Positions 1 to 8,632 of a stretch of 64,000 nt of DNA are shown here, piece by piece. The position numbers and the translations under genes were made by a program. The notes beneath the pieces are model-generated. The model saw only the letters and a list, made by a program, of their open reading frames with translations, ran no database searches and was not told where the DNA came from. This DNA is from Planococcus shenhongbingii (lineage in GTDB: Bacteria > Bacillota > Bacilli > Bacillales_A > Planococcaceae). The DNA lies in NCBI RefSeq assembly GCF_030413635.1, contig NZ_CP129235.1:3162001-3226000 (forward strand), written 5' to 3'. Position 1 is the first letter of the stretch, and every line of letters starts with the position of its first letter.

Positions 1-1480
1 CAGGCGCCTGCAATTGCTTCATCGCCTGGAAAGGGATGTTGTACAAGTCACCATACACCGGTGTATTTTTTTCGTAGGTGATCCAACCGCCATTCTGGTC
101 GGTGTAATTGACATAACTTAAATCCGATATGCCGTTAAAGTAATGGATTTGTTTCATTTTCAATCCGAATTTATTCATGGCATTAGTTGTCACTTGTTCA
201 ACGCAGCGCTTGACGAGTTCGTTTTCCGACGAGTTTACTGGCGGGTAATAAGGCGGCGCATACAGCAGCACAGTCGCCGGTGTAAGCTCCTGGCAATTGA
301 TCAGCAGGATATCGACGATGTGCATCGACTTGTCCCGCACGTCCCATTCCGGGTGCATCATGGTATCATACAAGGCTTCATTGACGTATTCGATGCCAAA
401 TTTATCAATCGCGTATTTCATCAGTTCTTCAAAGCGAAGCACCCGGATGTCTCCGACCGGTTCGATGTTTTCGCGCTCGCACATTGCGCGGTAATCACGC
501 GTGCAATGTTCCATCGCTTCGATGGCTACTTTCTCGAATTGATCGAATACTTGTTCCGCCGTTTTTTCCATCAAAAAGACATTGTACATGGCGCTGGTCC
601 GGTACGGCGTCTGTGCCGAGTACTCTTCTTTCATGTCCCGCTGCATCAAAGTTACAGGCACAGGCGTCTTTTCGCCATAAACGGTTTCAGTAAAACTAGT
701 ATTCCATTCCATCCGGTGCGTCAGATATGTCGAGATATAGCTCGACGTGATGCCGGACAGCGGTTCACCAACATGCGTTTCTTTGCCGTAGAATAAGGCA
801 GATGGCATTATTTTACCAATCGATCCGGTATAGACGTAATGGTTCATGTCGCCCGGATGGTGGGCAAACACCGGTTCACCGTTCAAGAATAAGATGTATT
901 CCAAACCGTGCTCCCGCTCCAGGTCCAGCAGTTTCGAAACCCCGTAGCGCATGCCGGCTGAATTTACTTCTTCGTCGGCCACTGTCACCAGCAGCAAATT
1001 GATTGGCCATTCTTCGGCAGCCGCTTTCTCAATCATTGCCATGTGAAGCGCCAATCCTGCTTTCATGTCCATGGTGCCGCGTCCGAATAAGTATTCACCT
1101 GACTCAAGGTCCGCCCTTGCATCTGGATCCAATTCATCCCGCACTTTCTTGAACGCTTCCGCCAATTCCAGTGGGCTGCAGGCAATCGGCTCCAGGTCGC
1201 CATATTCCGATGTATGGACGGTATCGTAATGGCTGATGAGCACAATTGTTTCTTTGGCTTCAGGATGTTTATACAGCGCAGTGACGTTCTCGCGCTCCCA
1301 GTTCACTTGGCTAAACGCCAAGTTTTCAGGATGCTCCTGGAAATACGGAATCATTTCCAGTTTTTCTTTCAATTTATAAGCGAATTGAACTTCGCCTTCT
1401 GTTAACGTCATGCTTTTCCAGCTAACCAACTCGCATAACAATTCCTGCAGCTTTTCGGGAGTCCCCCATAATGTAGCCAT
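1..1480 (-). CDS. M20-family peptidase, RocB-like (3' end cut by window edge)
   Basis: The frame stays open from an ATG at 1480 to the left edge, so about 493 residues are visible and the C terminus is missing. The start is set by AGGAGG eight bases upstream. The M20 metallopeptidase core is visible: SHYDTVH (H84, D86, the first metal ligand and its partner), then GRGTMDMKAG and VADEEV, which carry the bridging aspartate and the catalytic glutamate pair. The length and sequence match the RocB group of Bacillus arginine-utilisation proteins rather than short di- or tripeptidases. The role is probably cytoplasmic hydrolysis of a peptide or amide-linked amino acid; the substrate is not deducible. 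The aminotransferase gene follows downstream at 67 bases on the same strand. Confidence 0.85.
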   Translation of the reverse strand, partial: MATLWGTPEKLQELLCELVSWKSMTLTEGEVQFAYKLKEKLEMIPYFQEHPENLAFSQVNWERENVTALYKHPEAKETIVLISHYDTVHTSEYGDLEPIACSPLELAEAFKKVRDELDPDARADLESGEYLFGRGTMDMKAGLALHMAMIEKAAAEEWPINLLLVTVADEEVNSAGMRYGVSKLLDLEREHGLEYILFLNGEPVFAHHPGDMNHYVYTGSIGKIMPSALFYGKETHVGEPLSGITSSYISTYLTHRMEWNTSFTETVYGEKTPVPVTLMQRDMKEEYSAQTPYRTSAMYNVFLMEKTAEQVFDQFEKVAIEAMEHCTRDYRAMCERENIEPVGDIRVLRFEELMKYAIDKFGIEYVNEALYDTMMHPEWDVRDKSMHIVDILLINCQELTPATVLLYAPPYYPPVNSSENELVKRCVEQVTTNAMNKFGLKMKQIHYFNGISDLSYVNYTDQNGGWITYEKNTPVYGDLYNIPFQAMKQLQAP

Positions 1481-1511
1481 CTCTATGTCCTCCTCTTGGA
1501 TCAACTAACAC

Positions 1512-1535
1512 TCAGCGGGGGTTGTATCCCCGCAA
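1512..1535 (-). other. GC stem-loop between rocB-like and aminotransferase genes
   Basis: A GCGGGG/CCCCGC stem with a short loop lies in the 67-base gap between the peptidase start and the aminotransferase stop. There is no T run on either side, so it is not a convincing terminator; it may be an mRNA 3' stabiliser. Confidence 0.35.
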
Positions 1536-1546
1536 AATGATATTCC

Positions 1547-2710
1547 TCATTTCTTCTCCAGCGTTTCCATCCATGCTGCCATGCGTTCCATTGCCCGTTC
1601 TAGTGTCGGCATGGAATAGGCGTATGAGATGCGGAGAAAGCCTTCTCCGGCTTTTGTGAACGCTGACCCGGGTACAGCTGCCACGCCTCCTTCTTTCAAT
1701 AAAGCGCTCGCGAACTCGAATGACGTCATGCCGTATTTTGTGATGGAAGGGAAAATATAAAATGCGCCTGCCGGTTTCACGACATCAAGCCCCATCTCGG
1801 TCAGTTTTCCGTAGACAAAATCACAGCGCTCCCGGTATGCCCGGTTCATCATTTCCGGTGCGTCGCGGTTATTTTTCAATGCTTCGATTGCGGCATACTG
1901 GCTTGGCACGGATGCACACACGGTATTGTACATATGCACTTTCAGCACTTGCGTGACATATTGTTCCGGCCCCAGCAAAAAGCCCATGCGCCATCCGGTC
2001 ATTGAATGGGATTTGGACAAACCGTGCACGAGGAAGGTGCGGTCTTTAATGGCATCAAAACAGGCAAACGAAGTATGGCTGCCTTCAAATGTATTTTCAC
2101 TGTAGATTTCATCTGTCACGACAAAAATTTCATGCTTGCTGAGCTCTTCCACCAGCGGCTCCATTTGGGCCTTTGTCAATGTAACACCTGTCGGGTTGGA
2201 AGGGAAATTAAATAAAATCGCTTTTGTTTTATTGGTAATCAATGCTTTAATCGCTTCTGCTGTCGGTACCAGGCCGGTATCGGATGTATCCAGCAGGACA
2301 GGTTTTCCGCCATTAAGTTCAATAATCGGTTCGTATCCTGCAAAACAAGGTGCCGGAAGGATCACTTCATCGCCTTCCTGCAAAATGGTGCGGAAAACAG
2401 CATCAAGCGCTTCGCTTGCCCCGTTTGTGGCAATAATTTCAGTTAGCGGATTATAAACCAGGTTATATGTATCTTGAAAGAACGCAGAAATTTCCTGGCG
2501 CAGTTCAACGAGCCCTGCATTATGGGAGTAACCGGTCAGATTAGCTGTAATCGCCGCTTTTCCGGCTTCCTTAACCTTTTCCGGCGTCGGAAAGTCAGGC
2601 TGCCCGATTGTCAGGTTAATCGCATCCGGATAATTGGGCAGCTGATTGAAAAATTGGCGGATTCCTGAGATTTTAAGCGCTTCTGCACGTGGATTCAATG
2701 TTAATGACAT
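1547..2710 (-). CDS. PLP-dependent aminotransferase, class I/II (PatA-like)
   Basis: A 387-residue fold-type I aminotransferase. The PLP-binding set is visible: NFPSNPTG (N172), D200 and Y203 in TDEIY, and the Schiff-base lysine K233 in LSKSHSMTGWRMG, followed by the conserved Arg. Length and motifs fit the Bacillus PatA group, which transaminates N-acetyl-L,L-diaminopimelate in lysine and peptidoglycan precursor synthesis; related enzymes use aromatic or branched amino acids, so the substrate is inferred. The start has GGAG nine bases upstream. It stands alone between an EamA transporter and a peptidase. Confidence 0.85.
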   Translation of the reverse strand: MSLTLNPRAEALKISGIRQFFNQLPNYPDAINLTIGQPDFPTPEKVKEAGKAAITANLTGYSHNAGLVELRQEISAFFQDTYNLVYNPLTEIIATNGASEALDAVFRTILQEGDEVILPAPCFAGYEPIIELNGGKPVLLDTSDTGLVPTAEAIKALITNKTKAILFNFPSNPTGVTLTKAQMEPLVEELSKHEIFVVTDEIYSENTFEGSHTSFACFDAIKDRTFLVHGLSKSHSMTGWRMGFLLGPEQYVTQVLKVHMYNTVCASVPSQYAAIEALKNNRDAPEMMNRAYRERCDFVYGKLTEMGLDVVKPAGAFYIFPSITKYGMTSFEFASALLKEGGVAAVPGSAFTKAGEGFLRISYAYSMPTLERAMERMAAWMETLEKK

Positions 2711-2794
2711 AGATTAAAACTCCGTTTCGTATTTCGACTTGTTTCTATTATATTGCAAATCACTTGAAAATAAACTGAGACAATCGGCATAGAC

Positions 2795-2825
2795 AAAAAG
2801 CGGCTCACACGTTAAGCCGCTTTTT
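2795..2825. terminator. Bidirectional intrinsic terminator, EamA gene end
   Basis: Perfect 11-bp arms, AAAAAGCGGCT and AGCCGCTTTTT, around a nine-base loop. The stop codon of the transporter gene lies at the edge of the left arm. A and T runs on the two sides would let it work in both directions. Confidence 0.85.
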
Positions 2826-3719
2826 CCGTTTTTTCAATAAATCTTCCGCAGCACCGGATCCGAACAGCACTCCGATAACAATCAGCACAAGTCCGAAAAT
2901 ATGGCGGGAGGTGATGATTTCACCAAGAATGACCGCGGAGCCGACCAGCGAGAAAAAAGTATTCAAATTCATGAAAATAGCTGCTTTTGTCGGTCCCGCC
3001 TGTCCGATGGAGTAATTGTAAAGCATATGGGTAACAGCGGTCCCGAGCACTGCTGAAAAGAAAAATGTTAGCCAGAAGATAGGGGTCACATCTGCAAAAG
3101 CCCCGATTTCCCCTGGCTCCTGAATCAGCGAAATAATGAATAAGATGATGGCTCCCACAATGAACATATACGCCGTCAGCAGGCGAGGATCCATGGAACT
3201 CGCCGATTTTGAAATGATGAGAAAGCTGAGCACTTGGGTAAGTATTGACAGAAAGACGAAAACGTCGCCGATATTCATGCCGGCCGCTGCTCCGCTTCCT
3301 ACCATCACGGTGGCTGACACACCGGCAAGCCCAATAACCACACCCACCCATTGCAGTTTTGAAGGATAGCTTCGAAGGATTAAAGAAACAAGCACGGCTG
3401 TCAGCATCGGCCCTGTCCCTAAAATCAGCCCTGCGTTCGTACCAGATGTAATTGCCAGTCCACTGGACAAAAAATAATGATGTCCGACCACATTGAGAAG
3501 CGCGCCTAGCACAATAAACGTCCATTCATTTTTGCGCGGCAAGCGAAGCAATTTCATGAAGGCCAGGATGATAAAAACGGTGATGCCGGCTGTCAGTATG
3601 CGGAATGCGGTTAAAGTTACCGGATCGACAAATTTCACCAAGTATTTCACTGAAGGCAAATTAAAGCCCCAGACGAGCATAACAAATGTTAAAATGGCAT
3701 AAATTTTCCATTGATTCAA
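2805..3719 (-). CDS. DMT-superfamily transporter, EamA domains
   Basis: A 304-residue integral membrane protein with about ten hydrophobic helices arranged as two EamA repeats (roughly residues 5-135 and 150-290). It starts MNQWKIYAILTFVMLVWGFN, typical of the drug/metabolite transporter superfamily, and ends in a basic cytoplasmic tail (KKRKKRLNV). Members export amino acids, purines or other small metabolites; nothing here fixes the cargo. It is a single gene bounded downstream by a terminator that overlaps its stop. Confidence 0.85.
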   Translation of the reverse strand: MNQWKIYAILTFVMLVWGFNLPSVKYLVKFVDPVTLTAFRILTAGITVFIILAFMKLLRLPRKNEWTFIVLGALLNVVGHHYFLSSGLAITSGTNAGLILGTGPMLTAVLVSLILRSYPSKLQWVGVVIGLAGVSATVMVGSGAAAGMNIGDVFVFLSILTQVLSFLIISKSASSMDPRLLTAYMFIVGAIILFIISLIQEPGEIGAFADVTPIFWLTFFFSAVLGTAVTHMLYNYSIGQAGPTKAAIFMNLNTFFSLVGSAVILGEIITSRHIFGLVLIVIGVLFGSGAAEDLLKKRKKRLNV

Positions 3720-3777
3720 TCAAGTCAAGCCTTCTTTCGAGTTCCGAATTATCCATTCATTTTACGCCGCTTCTACG

Positions 3778-3807
3778 AAAAAGTAAACGCCGCTGCGGTT
3801 ACTTTTA
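3778..3807. other. Imperfect A/T-flanked hairpin upstream of EamA gene
   Basis: AAAAGTAAACGC and GCGGTTACTTTT form a 12-bp stem with one mismatch. It lies between the adaptor-gene terminator and the transporter start, so it could be a second terminator or part of the transporter leader. Confidence 0.4.
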
Positions 3808-3876
3808 GCCTTCTCCACATAATCCCATGCTTTTTAGTTGGTCAATAAGCTGAATCCTGTCAAATAGTCCCTTACA

Positions 3877-3905
3877 GAAAAAACCCGAAAGCAGCAGCTT
3901 CCGGG
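3877..3905 (-). terminator. Terminator after adaptor gene
   Basis: On the minus strand CCCGGAAGC and GCTTTCGGG pair with one G-T wobble around a TGCT loop and are followed by six T. It lies just past the stop of the HlyD-like gene. Confidence 0.75.
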
Positions 3906-3920
3906 GTCGGTTTTTGTGAA

Positions 3921-5219
3921 TTATCTTGCCAATAAAAATTCTACGTACTTGCGCCAATTGGTATTTTTGGCAAATTCGTAATCCGGCTGTTCACTGGGGA
4001 ATGGCATAAAGACATTGGGCGGCGTTTTGAAATCACTCAACGTGCTGTCTTTCAGCATCACAGTTCCTGGTGCAATACCGTCGCTTAAGACCGCTTTGCC
4101 ATCCACTTCGAAGTTGACCGTAACCGGAACGACAGCTGCATTGCCCTGCTCGGCTAGAACATAGGCGAAGCCGCTTGTATCGTAGCGGTTGAAAATCCAA
4201 GGCTGCGGCATTGCCACTGCCTCGGCCGCTTCGTTAATGATCACTTCAGCATTTGCTGAACTGCCAAATGGCAGTTCGCCGTTGATCGGCTCATCTGCCA
4301 TGATTTGAACTTCGTAAAAAGCGATCGGGTTGGCCTGCTTTTTCGGATCAAGCGCCCGGTAAGCCTCGAGCCACCTGGAATCTCCCGCCGGAATCTGGGA
4401 AACACTCATGACTGTCCCTGGAATGGCTTGCTCCAGCCCTTCCGCTTGAACCATTACACGGTCCTGAGCAGCGACATCTTTCCATTCATCTTCCAATACA
4501 TACGTGACAAATGTCTTTTCCTCCGAATAGATTTCCACACTCAGCGGTGAAGAATCCCGGTTGACTTTGGCTATAATGCCTTCCACCGGGCTGACCAAAG
4601 CCGGCCTCGCCAAACTTTGGCTCAACTGGGCGTTGATGACAGCCAATTGCGATTCGATAGCTGCCAGGCGCTGTTCCGCTTGGGCAATTCCTGCTGCGAA
4701 CGAGCCGTCTTGTGGCACTTCGACGCCAACAGAAAAATCGAAATTGTATTCAATGATGTCGCCGTCTTCGTTGGTTTCGGTCGATTGGTCCGAAGTATTT
4801 TCAGATTCTTTGCCGCTTTGGCTGGAACGGGCAGACTCGAGTGCGCTCAATGAGCTTTGCACTTCGCTTTTTTCTGATTCCAATGCGCTTTTTTCTGATT
4901 CCCAAAGCGCCCGCTGCCCTTCCGATTCCGCTTCGTTCAGCAAAGCGATTTCTGAGCCGGCTTGGACAGCGTCGCCTTCATTGACCGTCCATTGATCGAT
5001 TGCTTCCCTTTCCTGCACATAAATCTGAGTGCTGGCACGCGGCGCCACAATCGATTCTTTTGGCAGTTTTTCTGTATATGTATTGGAGTATGCCCGTTCA
5101 TATTCACTGACGTAGACATTTTTCGAGATGCTGCTTTTCTCTCCAAACAGCAATAAAGCATTAGCGGAGATAAAAGCAGTCACCGCAACAGAGAGCCCGA
5201 TGAAAAAGAACCTATTCAA
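3921..5219 (-). CDS. HlyD/YknX-like membrane-fusion (adaptor) protein
   Basis: 432 residues with one N-terminal membrane anchor (about 5-25), then an extracytoplasmic part with a lipoyl-like half (VNEGDAVQAGSEIALLNEAE), an acidic Ser/Glu/Lys-rich coiled coil (about 98-140), a second coil near 180-205 and a returning lipoyl half (SPVEGIIAKV), then beta-barrel domains. This is the layout of periplasmic-adaptor or membrane-fusion proteins such as YknX. The coiled coil is unusually rich in ESEKS repeats. The gene overlaps the preceding membrane-protein gene by eight bases, so the two are translationally coupled. No ABC ATPase or permease gene is next to it. The exported cargo is unknown. Confidence 0.75.
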   Translation of the reverse strand: MNRFFFIGLSVAVTAFISANALLLFGEKSSISKNVYVSEYERAYSNTYTEKLPKESIVAPRASTQIYVQEREAIDQWTVNEGDAVQAGSEIALLNEAESEGQRALWESEKSALESEKSEVQSSLSALESARSSQSGKESENTSDQSTETNEDGDIIEYNFDFSVGVEVPQDGSFAAGIAQAEQRLAAIESQLAVINAQLSQSLARPALVSPVEGIIAKVNRDSSPLSVEIYSEEKTFVTYVLEDEWKDVAAQDRVMVQAEGLEQAIPGTVMSVSQIPAGDSRWLEAYRALDPKKQANPIAFYEVQIMADEPINGELPFGSSANAEVIINEAAEAVAMPQPWIFNRYDTSGFAYVLAEQGNAAVVPVTVNFEVDGKAVLSDGIAPGTVMLKDSTLSDFKTPPNVFMPFPSEQPDYEFAKNTNWRKYVEFLLAR

Positions 5220-5922
5220 TAGAAGCTCCCCCTCTCGTGAAATCGCTCAGCATCTCACCCAGCGGCACATAGGCACTAAATGCTGCAATAGCCAGTGCCG
5301 CCACAATATGAATCAAAATCAGCAGCAATAAAATCAGCTTGGGTGAAAACGCCGTAAAGCTGCGGACATAACGGTATTGGACTGCAATAATCAGCGATGT
5401 GAAAATAGTCAATTGATTAAAGAAAAAAATCAGGAAAGAATGGTTCATCAATGTATTGTCCAAAAACGTAACCGCTAAAGGGCCAAACGAAAATAGCGAT
5501 ACCGGCATCGTAAAGCCCGTTACGGCAAACAGGAAAAATGTCAAGGCTTTTTCAATAACCAGTAAAGCCACTACGTACGCCTGCATCACGATTGCTGCCC
5601 GAAAAGTCATTTTCGTCAGCTTGCTGAAGAGAAAAGCCACACCATAGGAATGGAAAGCTAAATAAAACCCGGCCCAAATCAATGTACCCGCTAGCGAAGT
5701 CCAGCGGGCAAGCGTGTAGGCATCCCAAGACGCCTCCGTTAAATAAGGAGTCAAGGATGAGGTATTCATCCCCCAGATTTCACGCAGCGCAAAGAGAAGC
5801 ACCCCTAAAACAAAAATCCAGGCAAGGCGCTGGTTGAATTTCCGCATTTCGTTTTCTTGCAAATTATGTATTAACTCTCCCTGTCGGGTAAAATAATGCC
5901 AGAATTTAAAATCAAATATCAT
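5212..5922 (-). CDS. Multi-pass membrane protein, YIP1/YknW-like
   Basis: About 236 residues with five to six hydrophobic segments and few polar motifs. The chosen start is the ATG at 5922, preceded by AAAGGA at nine bases; an in-frame GTG at 5985 extends the frame but lacks a ribosome site. The order membrane protein then HlyD-like adaptor, with an eight-base overlap, recalls yknW-yknX of Bacillus, where YknW is a Yip1-domain protein assisting an adaptor/ABC exporter. Family assignment rests on topology and context, not on a clear motif, and is an inference. Confidence 0.6.
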   Translation of the reverse strand: MIFDFKFWHYFTRQGELIHNLQENEMRKFNQRLAWIFVLGVLLFALREIWGMNTSSLTPYLTEASWDAYTLARWTSLAGTLIWAGFYLAFHSYGVAFLFSKLTKMTFRAAIVMQAYVVALLVIEKALTFFLFAVTGFTMPVSLFSFGPLAVTFLDNTLMNHSFLIFFFNQLTIFTSLIIAVQYRYVRSFTAFSPKLILLLLILIHIVAALAIAAFSAYVPLGEMLSDFTRGGASIE

Positions 5923-6150
5923 GTATGTGATTCCTTTCAGCGCAAATGATGGTTCTGCTCCCTTTAACTTTACCAAAAAAAACACCGCTTTGAAACGATA
6001 AAGCTGTCACATTTTTTAATATTTCAGTCTTTAAGCTAAAAGCGTATCAAATATCACAAGCATCCCGGCGCCGTTTGTTAAGCATTAAAAAAGAAGCTCC
6101 TTTAAGAAAGCTGCCGGAACCGTTCATATTTGTTCTTCTTAAATATGAAA

Positions 6151-6175
6151 AAACTCCTGCAAACTGCAGGAGTTT
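6151..6175 (-). terminator. Terminator after ykvS-like gene
   Basis: AAACTCCTGC and GCAGGAGTTT form perfect 10-bp arms with a five-base loop, followed on the minus strand by a T run. Confidence 0.85.
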
Positions 6176-6185
6176 CTAAAAAATC

Positions 6186-6407
6186 TTATACGATTTTGTA
6201 TTTCTTATGTGAAATTACGGTCATGTTGGATGCTGCACCAATTTCCTTTGCATCTTCATGTGAAATCTCGACAATCACCGAGTTGTCCATAATTTTAAAG
6301 ATCGTTCCGTTAACTTCCACTCCGTTGCGAGTGAAGGAAATCCATTCACCAATTCTGCGGGCTGCTACAAATTCCGATACCTCTTTTTCATGTGGTTGAA
6401 ATGCCAT
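6186..6407 (-). CDS. YkvS-family (DUF2187) small protein
   Basis: A 73-residue soluble protein with an SH3-like beta pattern: WISFTRNGVEVNGTIFKI, then NSVIVEIS, then MTVISHKKYKIV. This matches the DUF2187/YkvS family of Firmicutes, whose function is not established. GAGG seven bases before the ATG sets the start. It forms a monocistronic unit ending in a strong hairpin terminator. Confidence 0.8.
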   Translation of the reverse strand: MAFQPHEKEVSEFVAARRIGEWISFTRNGVEVNGTIFKIMDNSVIVEISHEDAKEIGAASNMTVISHKKYKIV

Positions 6408-6585
6408 CGTTATCCTCGCCTCTCTTTAGTAGAAACAATATCTATTTATTATATCATAAAAAAGACAGAATTTCACCTCTTAAGCTGCATAGATTTTAAC
6501 CGGCAGTTCCAGGCCCCCCATCCGCAATCAGCTGTACCCGCATACTCCTGCATCTTGTACGCCACCAGGCTTTTTCAACTGTTTT

Positions 6586-7509
6586 TCACTCGACTCCCGG
6601 CAAAATGGTCAAGGTTTTAGCGTCAGCATCCAGCTGGGCTTCCACTCCAAGCGGGACAGAAAAATGCGGTTCACAATGTCCAATTTTAAAGCCTTTGACG
6701 ACCGGCACTTTCAATTCACTGAAGTAATCATCAAACACTTGATCCAGCGTCAACGATCTTTCTTTTTTCTTCGGTTCCGAATTTTTAAAGTCTCCGATGA
6801 CAATTCCGGCCACTTCATCAAATTTTCGGGCCATCCGCAAATGGTTCAGCAATTCGTCCACTTGATAAGGCTCTTCGTCGATGTCTTCTATCAACAAGAT
6901 CTTGCCTTTCACGTCCAGCTCGAACTTGGTGCCGATGGCGCTTCGCAGCAGCGATAGATTTCCCCCGACCAGTTCCCCTTGTGCCATTCCTGCGCTGAGC
7001 GCTGTAAGCGGAGAAATTTCTTCGGAATAATGCAATTCGAAAGGCCCGAACAACTGGCCGAACATCCGGGCGCTGCGTTCATGAAATTCCTCTTTGCCCA
7101 CATCCGACGCCAGCATCGGCCCATGAAATGTCACCAACTCCGAGTATTGGCCAATTGCCGAATGTAAAAACGTAATATCTGAATAGCCCCAGAATATTTT
7201 CGGATTTTCTTTGATCATCTGGAAATCGATGCTTTCCGCCAAACGCGCTGATCCATATCCGCCGCCTGCACAGATGATGCCTGAAATTTCCGGGTCTTCG
7301 AACATGGCATGCAAATCCGCAAGCCGCTCGTCATCCGTTCCAGCCAAATGGCCGTTCTTCGCTTCCACTGATTTTCCCATTTTCACTTTCAGCCCCAATT
7401 GTTCCAAAAACGGCAAAGCCTTCTTCAAATTCTCTAAATTTGGCGGGCTTGACGGTGAAATCACTCCTACCGTATCCCCTTTTTTCAAACGCCTTGGTTT
7501 GATTCGCAC
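6586..7509 (-). CDS. LD-carboxypeptidase, peptidase family S66
   Basis: About 307 residues of the S66 family (LdcA/YkfA/MccF), serine peptidases that remove the terminal D-amino acid from L,D-linked muropeptides or cleave related amides. The nucleophile elbow is WGYSDIT (Ser112 in the longer numbering), with the acidic partner in LLIEDIDEEPYQ and the histidine in GHCEPHFSVPLG. AGGAG is nine bases before the GTG at 7509 but only three before the ATG at 7515, so the GTG is preferred. The role is probably cytoplasmic recycling of cell-wall peptides. It is a single gene. Confidence 0.85.
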   Translation of the reverse strand: MRIKPRRLKKGDTVGVISPSSPPNLENLKKALPFLEQLGLKVKMGKSVEAKNGHLAGTDDERLADLHAMFEDPEISGIICAGGGYGSARLAESIDFQMIKENPKIFWGYSDITFLHSAIGQYSELVTFHGPMLASDVGKEEFHERSARMFGQLFGPFELHYSEEISPLTALSAGMAQGELVGGNLSLLRSAIGTKFELDVKGKILLIEDIDEEPYQVDELLNHLRMARKFDEVAGIVIGDFKNSEPKKKERSLTLDQVFDDYFSELKVPVVKGFKIGHCEPHFSVPLGVEAQLDADAKTLTILPGVE

Positions 7510-7539
7510 AAGCATCCACTCCTATTTTAACTAGTCTTC

Positions 7540-7824
7540 ATGTATGTAAGCATACCGCTTTGCTGCAGAAAGTAAAACTCCTGCGAAATTCATATTCATG
7601 AACACAGAAATTTTCATGTAAGGAATTCTTTTTTTGTTGCTCCACTTTAACAATTAGTGGATCTTCAAGAACTTCATCAAACTAAATCTCTCAATACAGC
7701 GGCCGAATTTCAATAAATTCCTTTAAGAAATCTTCATTAATTTAATAAAAATTGGAAAATATTAATTAAAAACAACGATAATTTAGAATTTTTAGTCATT
7801 TTGGTCCATGATAAGAAATTGATC
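7540..7824. other. AT-rich intergenic stretch, no gene seen
   Basis: About 285 bases rich in A and T between the S66 gene and the promoter of the 34-residue ORF. No frame with a ribosome site was seen on either strand. It probably carries the promoter of the S66 gene. Confidence 0.5.
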
Positions 7825-7853
7825 TTGCTATATGATTAAAAACAAGTTATAAA
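7825..7853 (+). promoter_or_regulatory. SigmaA promoter of the 34-residue ORF
   Basis: TTGCTA at 7825-7830 and TATAAA at 7848-7853 are separated by 17 bases, with a predicted start of transcription near 7860. Confidence 0.7.
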
Positions 7854-7879
7854 ACGGCTTACCAAAACCTTATAACTTG
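7843..7879. promoter_or_regulatory. Dyad over promoter -10 and start site (putative operator)
   Basis: CAAGTTATAA at 7843-7852 and TTATAACTTG at 7870-7879 are perfect inverted repeats with a 17-base spacer. The left arm covers the -10 box and the centre falls at the predicted +1. As most of the left arm would not be transcribed, a repressor site is likelier than an RNA hairpin. Confidence 0.6.
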
Positions 7880-7925
7880 CAGGGAAGATCTTCTTTTATA
7901 AAACCAACACAGGGAGTGGATATGT

Positions 7926-8030
7926 ATGAATTTTGATAAAGTGCTTGAACTAGAGTGGGAAGATCTTGCAATTGGATTAGCCGGTTCAACTGCCTTAATG
8001 CTGTTCCTGAATTTCTTCACATTAATGTAA
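7926..8030 (+). CDS. 34-residue putative membrane peptide
   Basis: ATG at 7926, TAA ending at 8030. The N terminus is acidic (MNFDKVLELEWEDL) and the second half hydrophobic (AIGLAGSTALMLFLNFFTLM), long enough for one membrane pass. It has its own promoter, a ribosome site (AGGGAGTGG, eight bases upstream), a dyad over the promoter and a strong terminator 28 bases after the stop, so it is a complete small transcription unit. I do not recognise the family. It could be a regulatory small membrane protein or a toxin-like peptide; nothing in the sequence decides. Confidence 0.6.
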   Translation: MNFDKVLELEWEDLAIGLAGSTALMLFLNFFTLM

Positions 8031-8057
8031 GAGGTGACTTATGCATATCGGAGTATA

Positions 8058-8098
8058 TTAAAAGCCCTTTTCCGGAAATCTGGAAAGGGGCTTTTATG
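8058..8098 (+). terminator. Terminator of the 34-residue ORF
   Basis: AAAAGCCCTTTTCC and GGAAAGGGGCTTTT pair over 14 positions with one G-T wobble and an eight-base loop; a T run follows after ATGCG. Confidence 0.8.
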
Positions 8099-8116
8099 CG
8101 TTTTTTTATGTATACA

Positions 8117-8153
8117 AAAACGCCTGCTCTCAATTGATCCGGGCAGGCGTTTT
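8117..8153. terminator. Bidirectional terminator before IDEAL-domain gene end
   Basis: AAAACGCCTGC and GCAGGCGTTTT are perfect 11-bp arms. On the minus strand the hairpin ends in TTTTTG and closes the IDEAL-protein unit. Confidence 0.8.
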
Positions 8154-8173
8154 ATCCATAGGCTAAATTCACT

Positions 8174-8632
8174 TTACAAACCTCCATTTTCCTGTTGTTG
8201 TTTAATCAAGTCATTGAACATCGCTTCATCGTGTGCGGCCAAAGCGTAATCAATCATACGGTTAAAGTTTTCCTGTTCAAGAAAATGAATAGCTTCTTCC
8301 GCTTCCTGTTTTGCTTGGTCGTTCACTTCCAGCAGACCTTCTCTCTCTTCCTGCAATATGGCTTGCAGATGCATGTGGATATCAGACACTAACAGCAACT
8401 GATATAGCGGCAATCGGATAAATCTGTTGCCTTTTTGGAACACAAACACTTCAGATAGATTCTCTACTTGAAATGTATTTAAATTGACGACTATCTCTTT
8501 GCCTTCTACTGGAATAAAATGAAACAGTTCATCATCTTTAAGAATCGAGAAGTATTGATAGGCAAATACGAACCTTACGAGATGATCTTCTTTCTTTGTA
8601 TAAAAAGGTTTCATCAATTTAACATGCAGCAT
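8174..8632 (-). CDS. IDEAL-domain protein
   Basis: 152 residues. The C-terminal segment FNRMIDYALAAHDEAMFNDL fits the IDEAL motif (named for the I-D-E-A-L consensus), found in Bacillales YpiB and in small adaptor-like proteins. The first 90 residues are beta-rich and not recognised (FIPVEGKEIVVNLNTF, VFVFQKGNRFIRLPLY). An acidic helix (EEREGLLEVNDQAKQEAEEA) links the two. The start is supported by GGGGGGGAG at five to seven bases. Function is unknown; the motif suggests protein-protein contact. Confidence 0.7.
   Translation of the reverse strand: MLHVKLMKPFYTKKEDHLVRFVFAYQYFSILKDDELFHFIPVEGKEIVVNLNTFQVENLSEVFVFQKGNRFIRLPLYQLLLVSDIHMHLQAILQEEREGLLEVNDQAKQEAEEAIHFLEQENFNRMIDYALAAHDEAMFNDLIKQQQENGGL

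Noticed and set aside
143-796. 217-residue plus-strand open frame
   Set aside because: It runs opposite to the RocB-like gene, has no ribosome site and a composition typical of an antisense shadow.
8041-8061. Six-residue ORF after the 34-residue gene (GAGGTG then ATG)
   Set aside because: The ribosome site is only four bases from the ATG, the peptide is tiny, and the frame ends in the terminator arm; chance is more likely.
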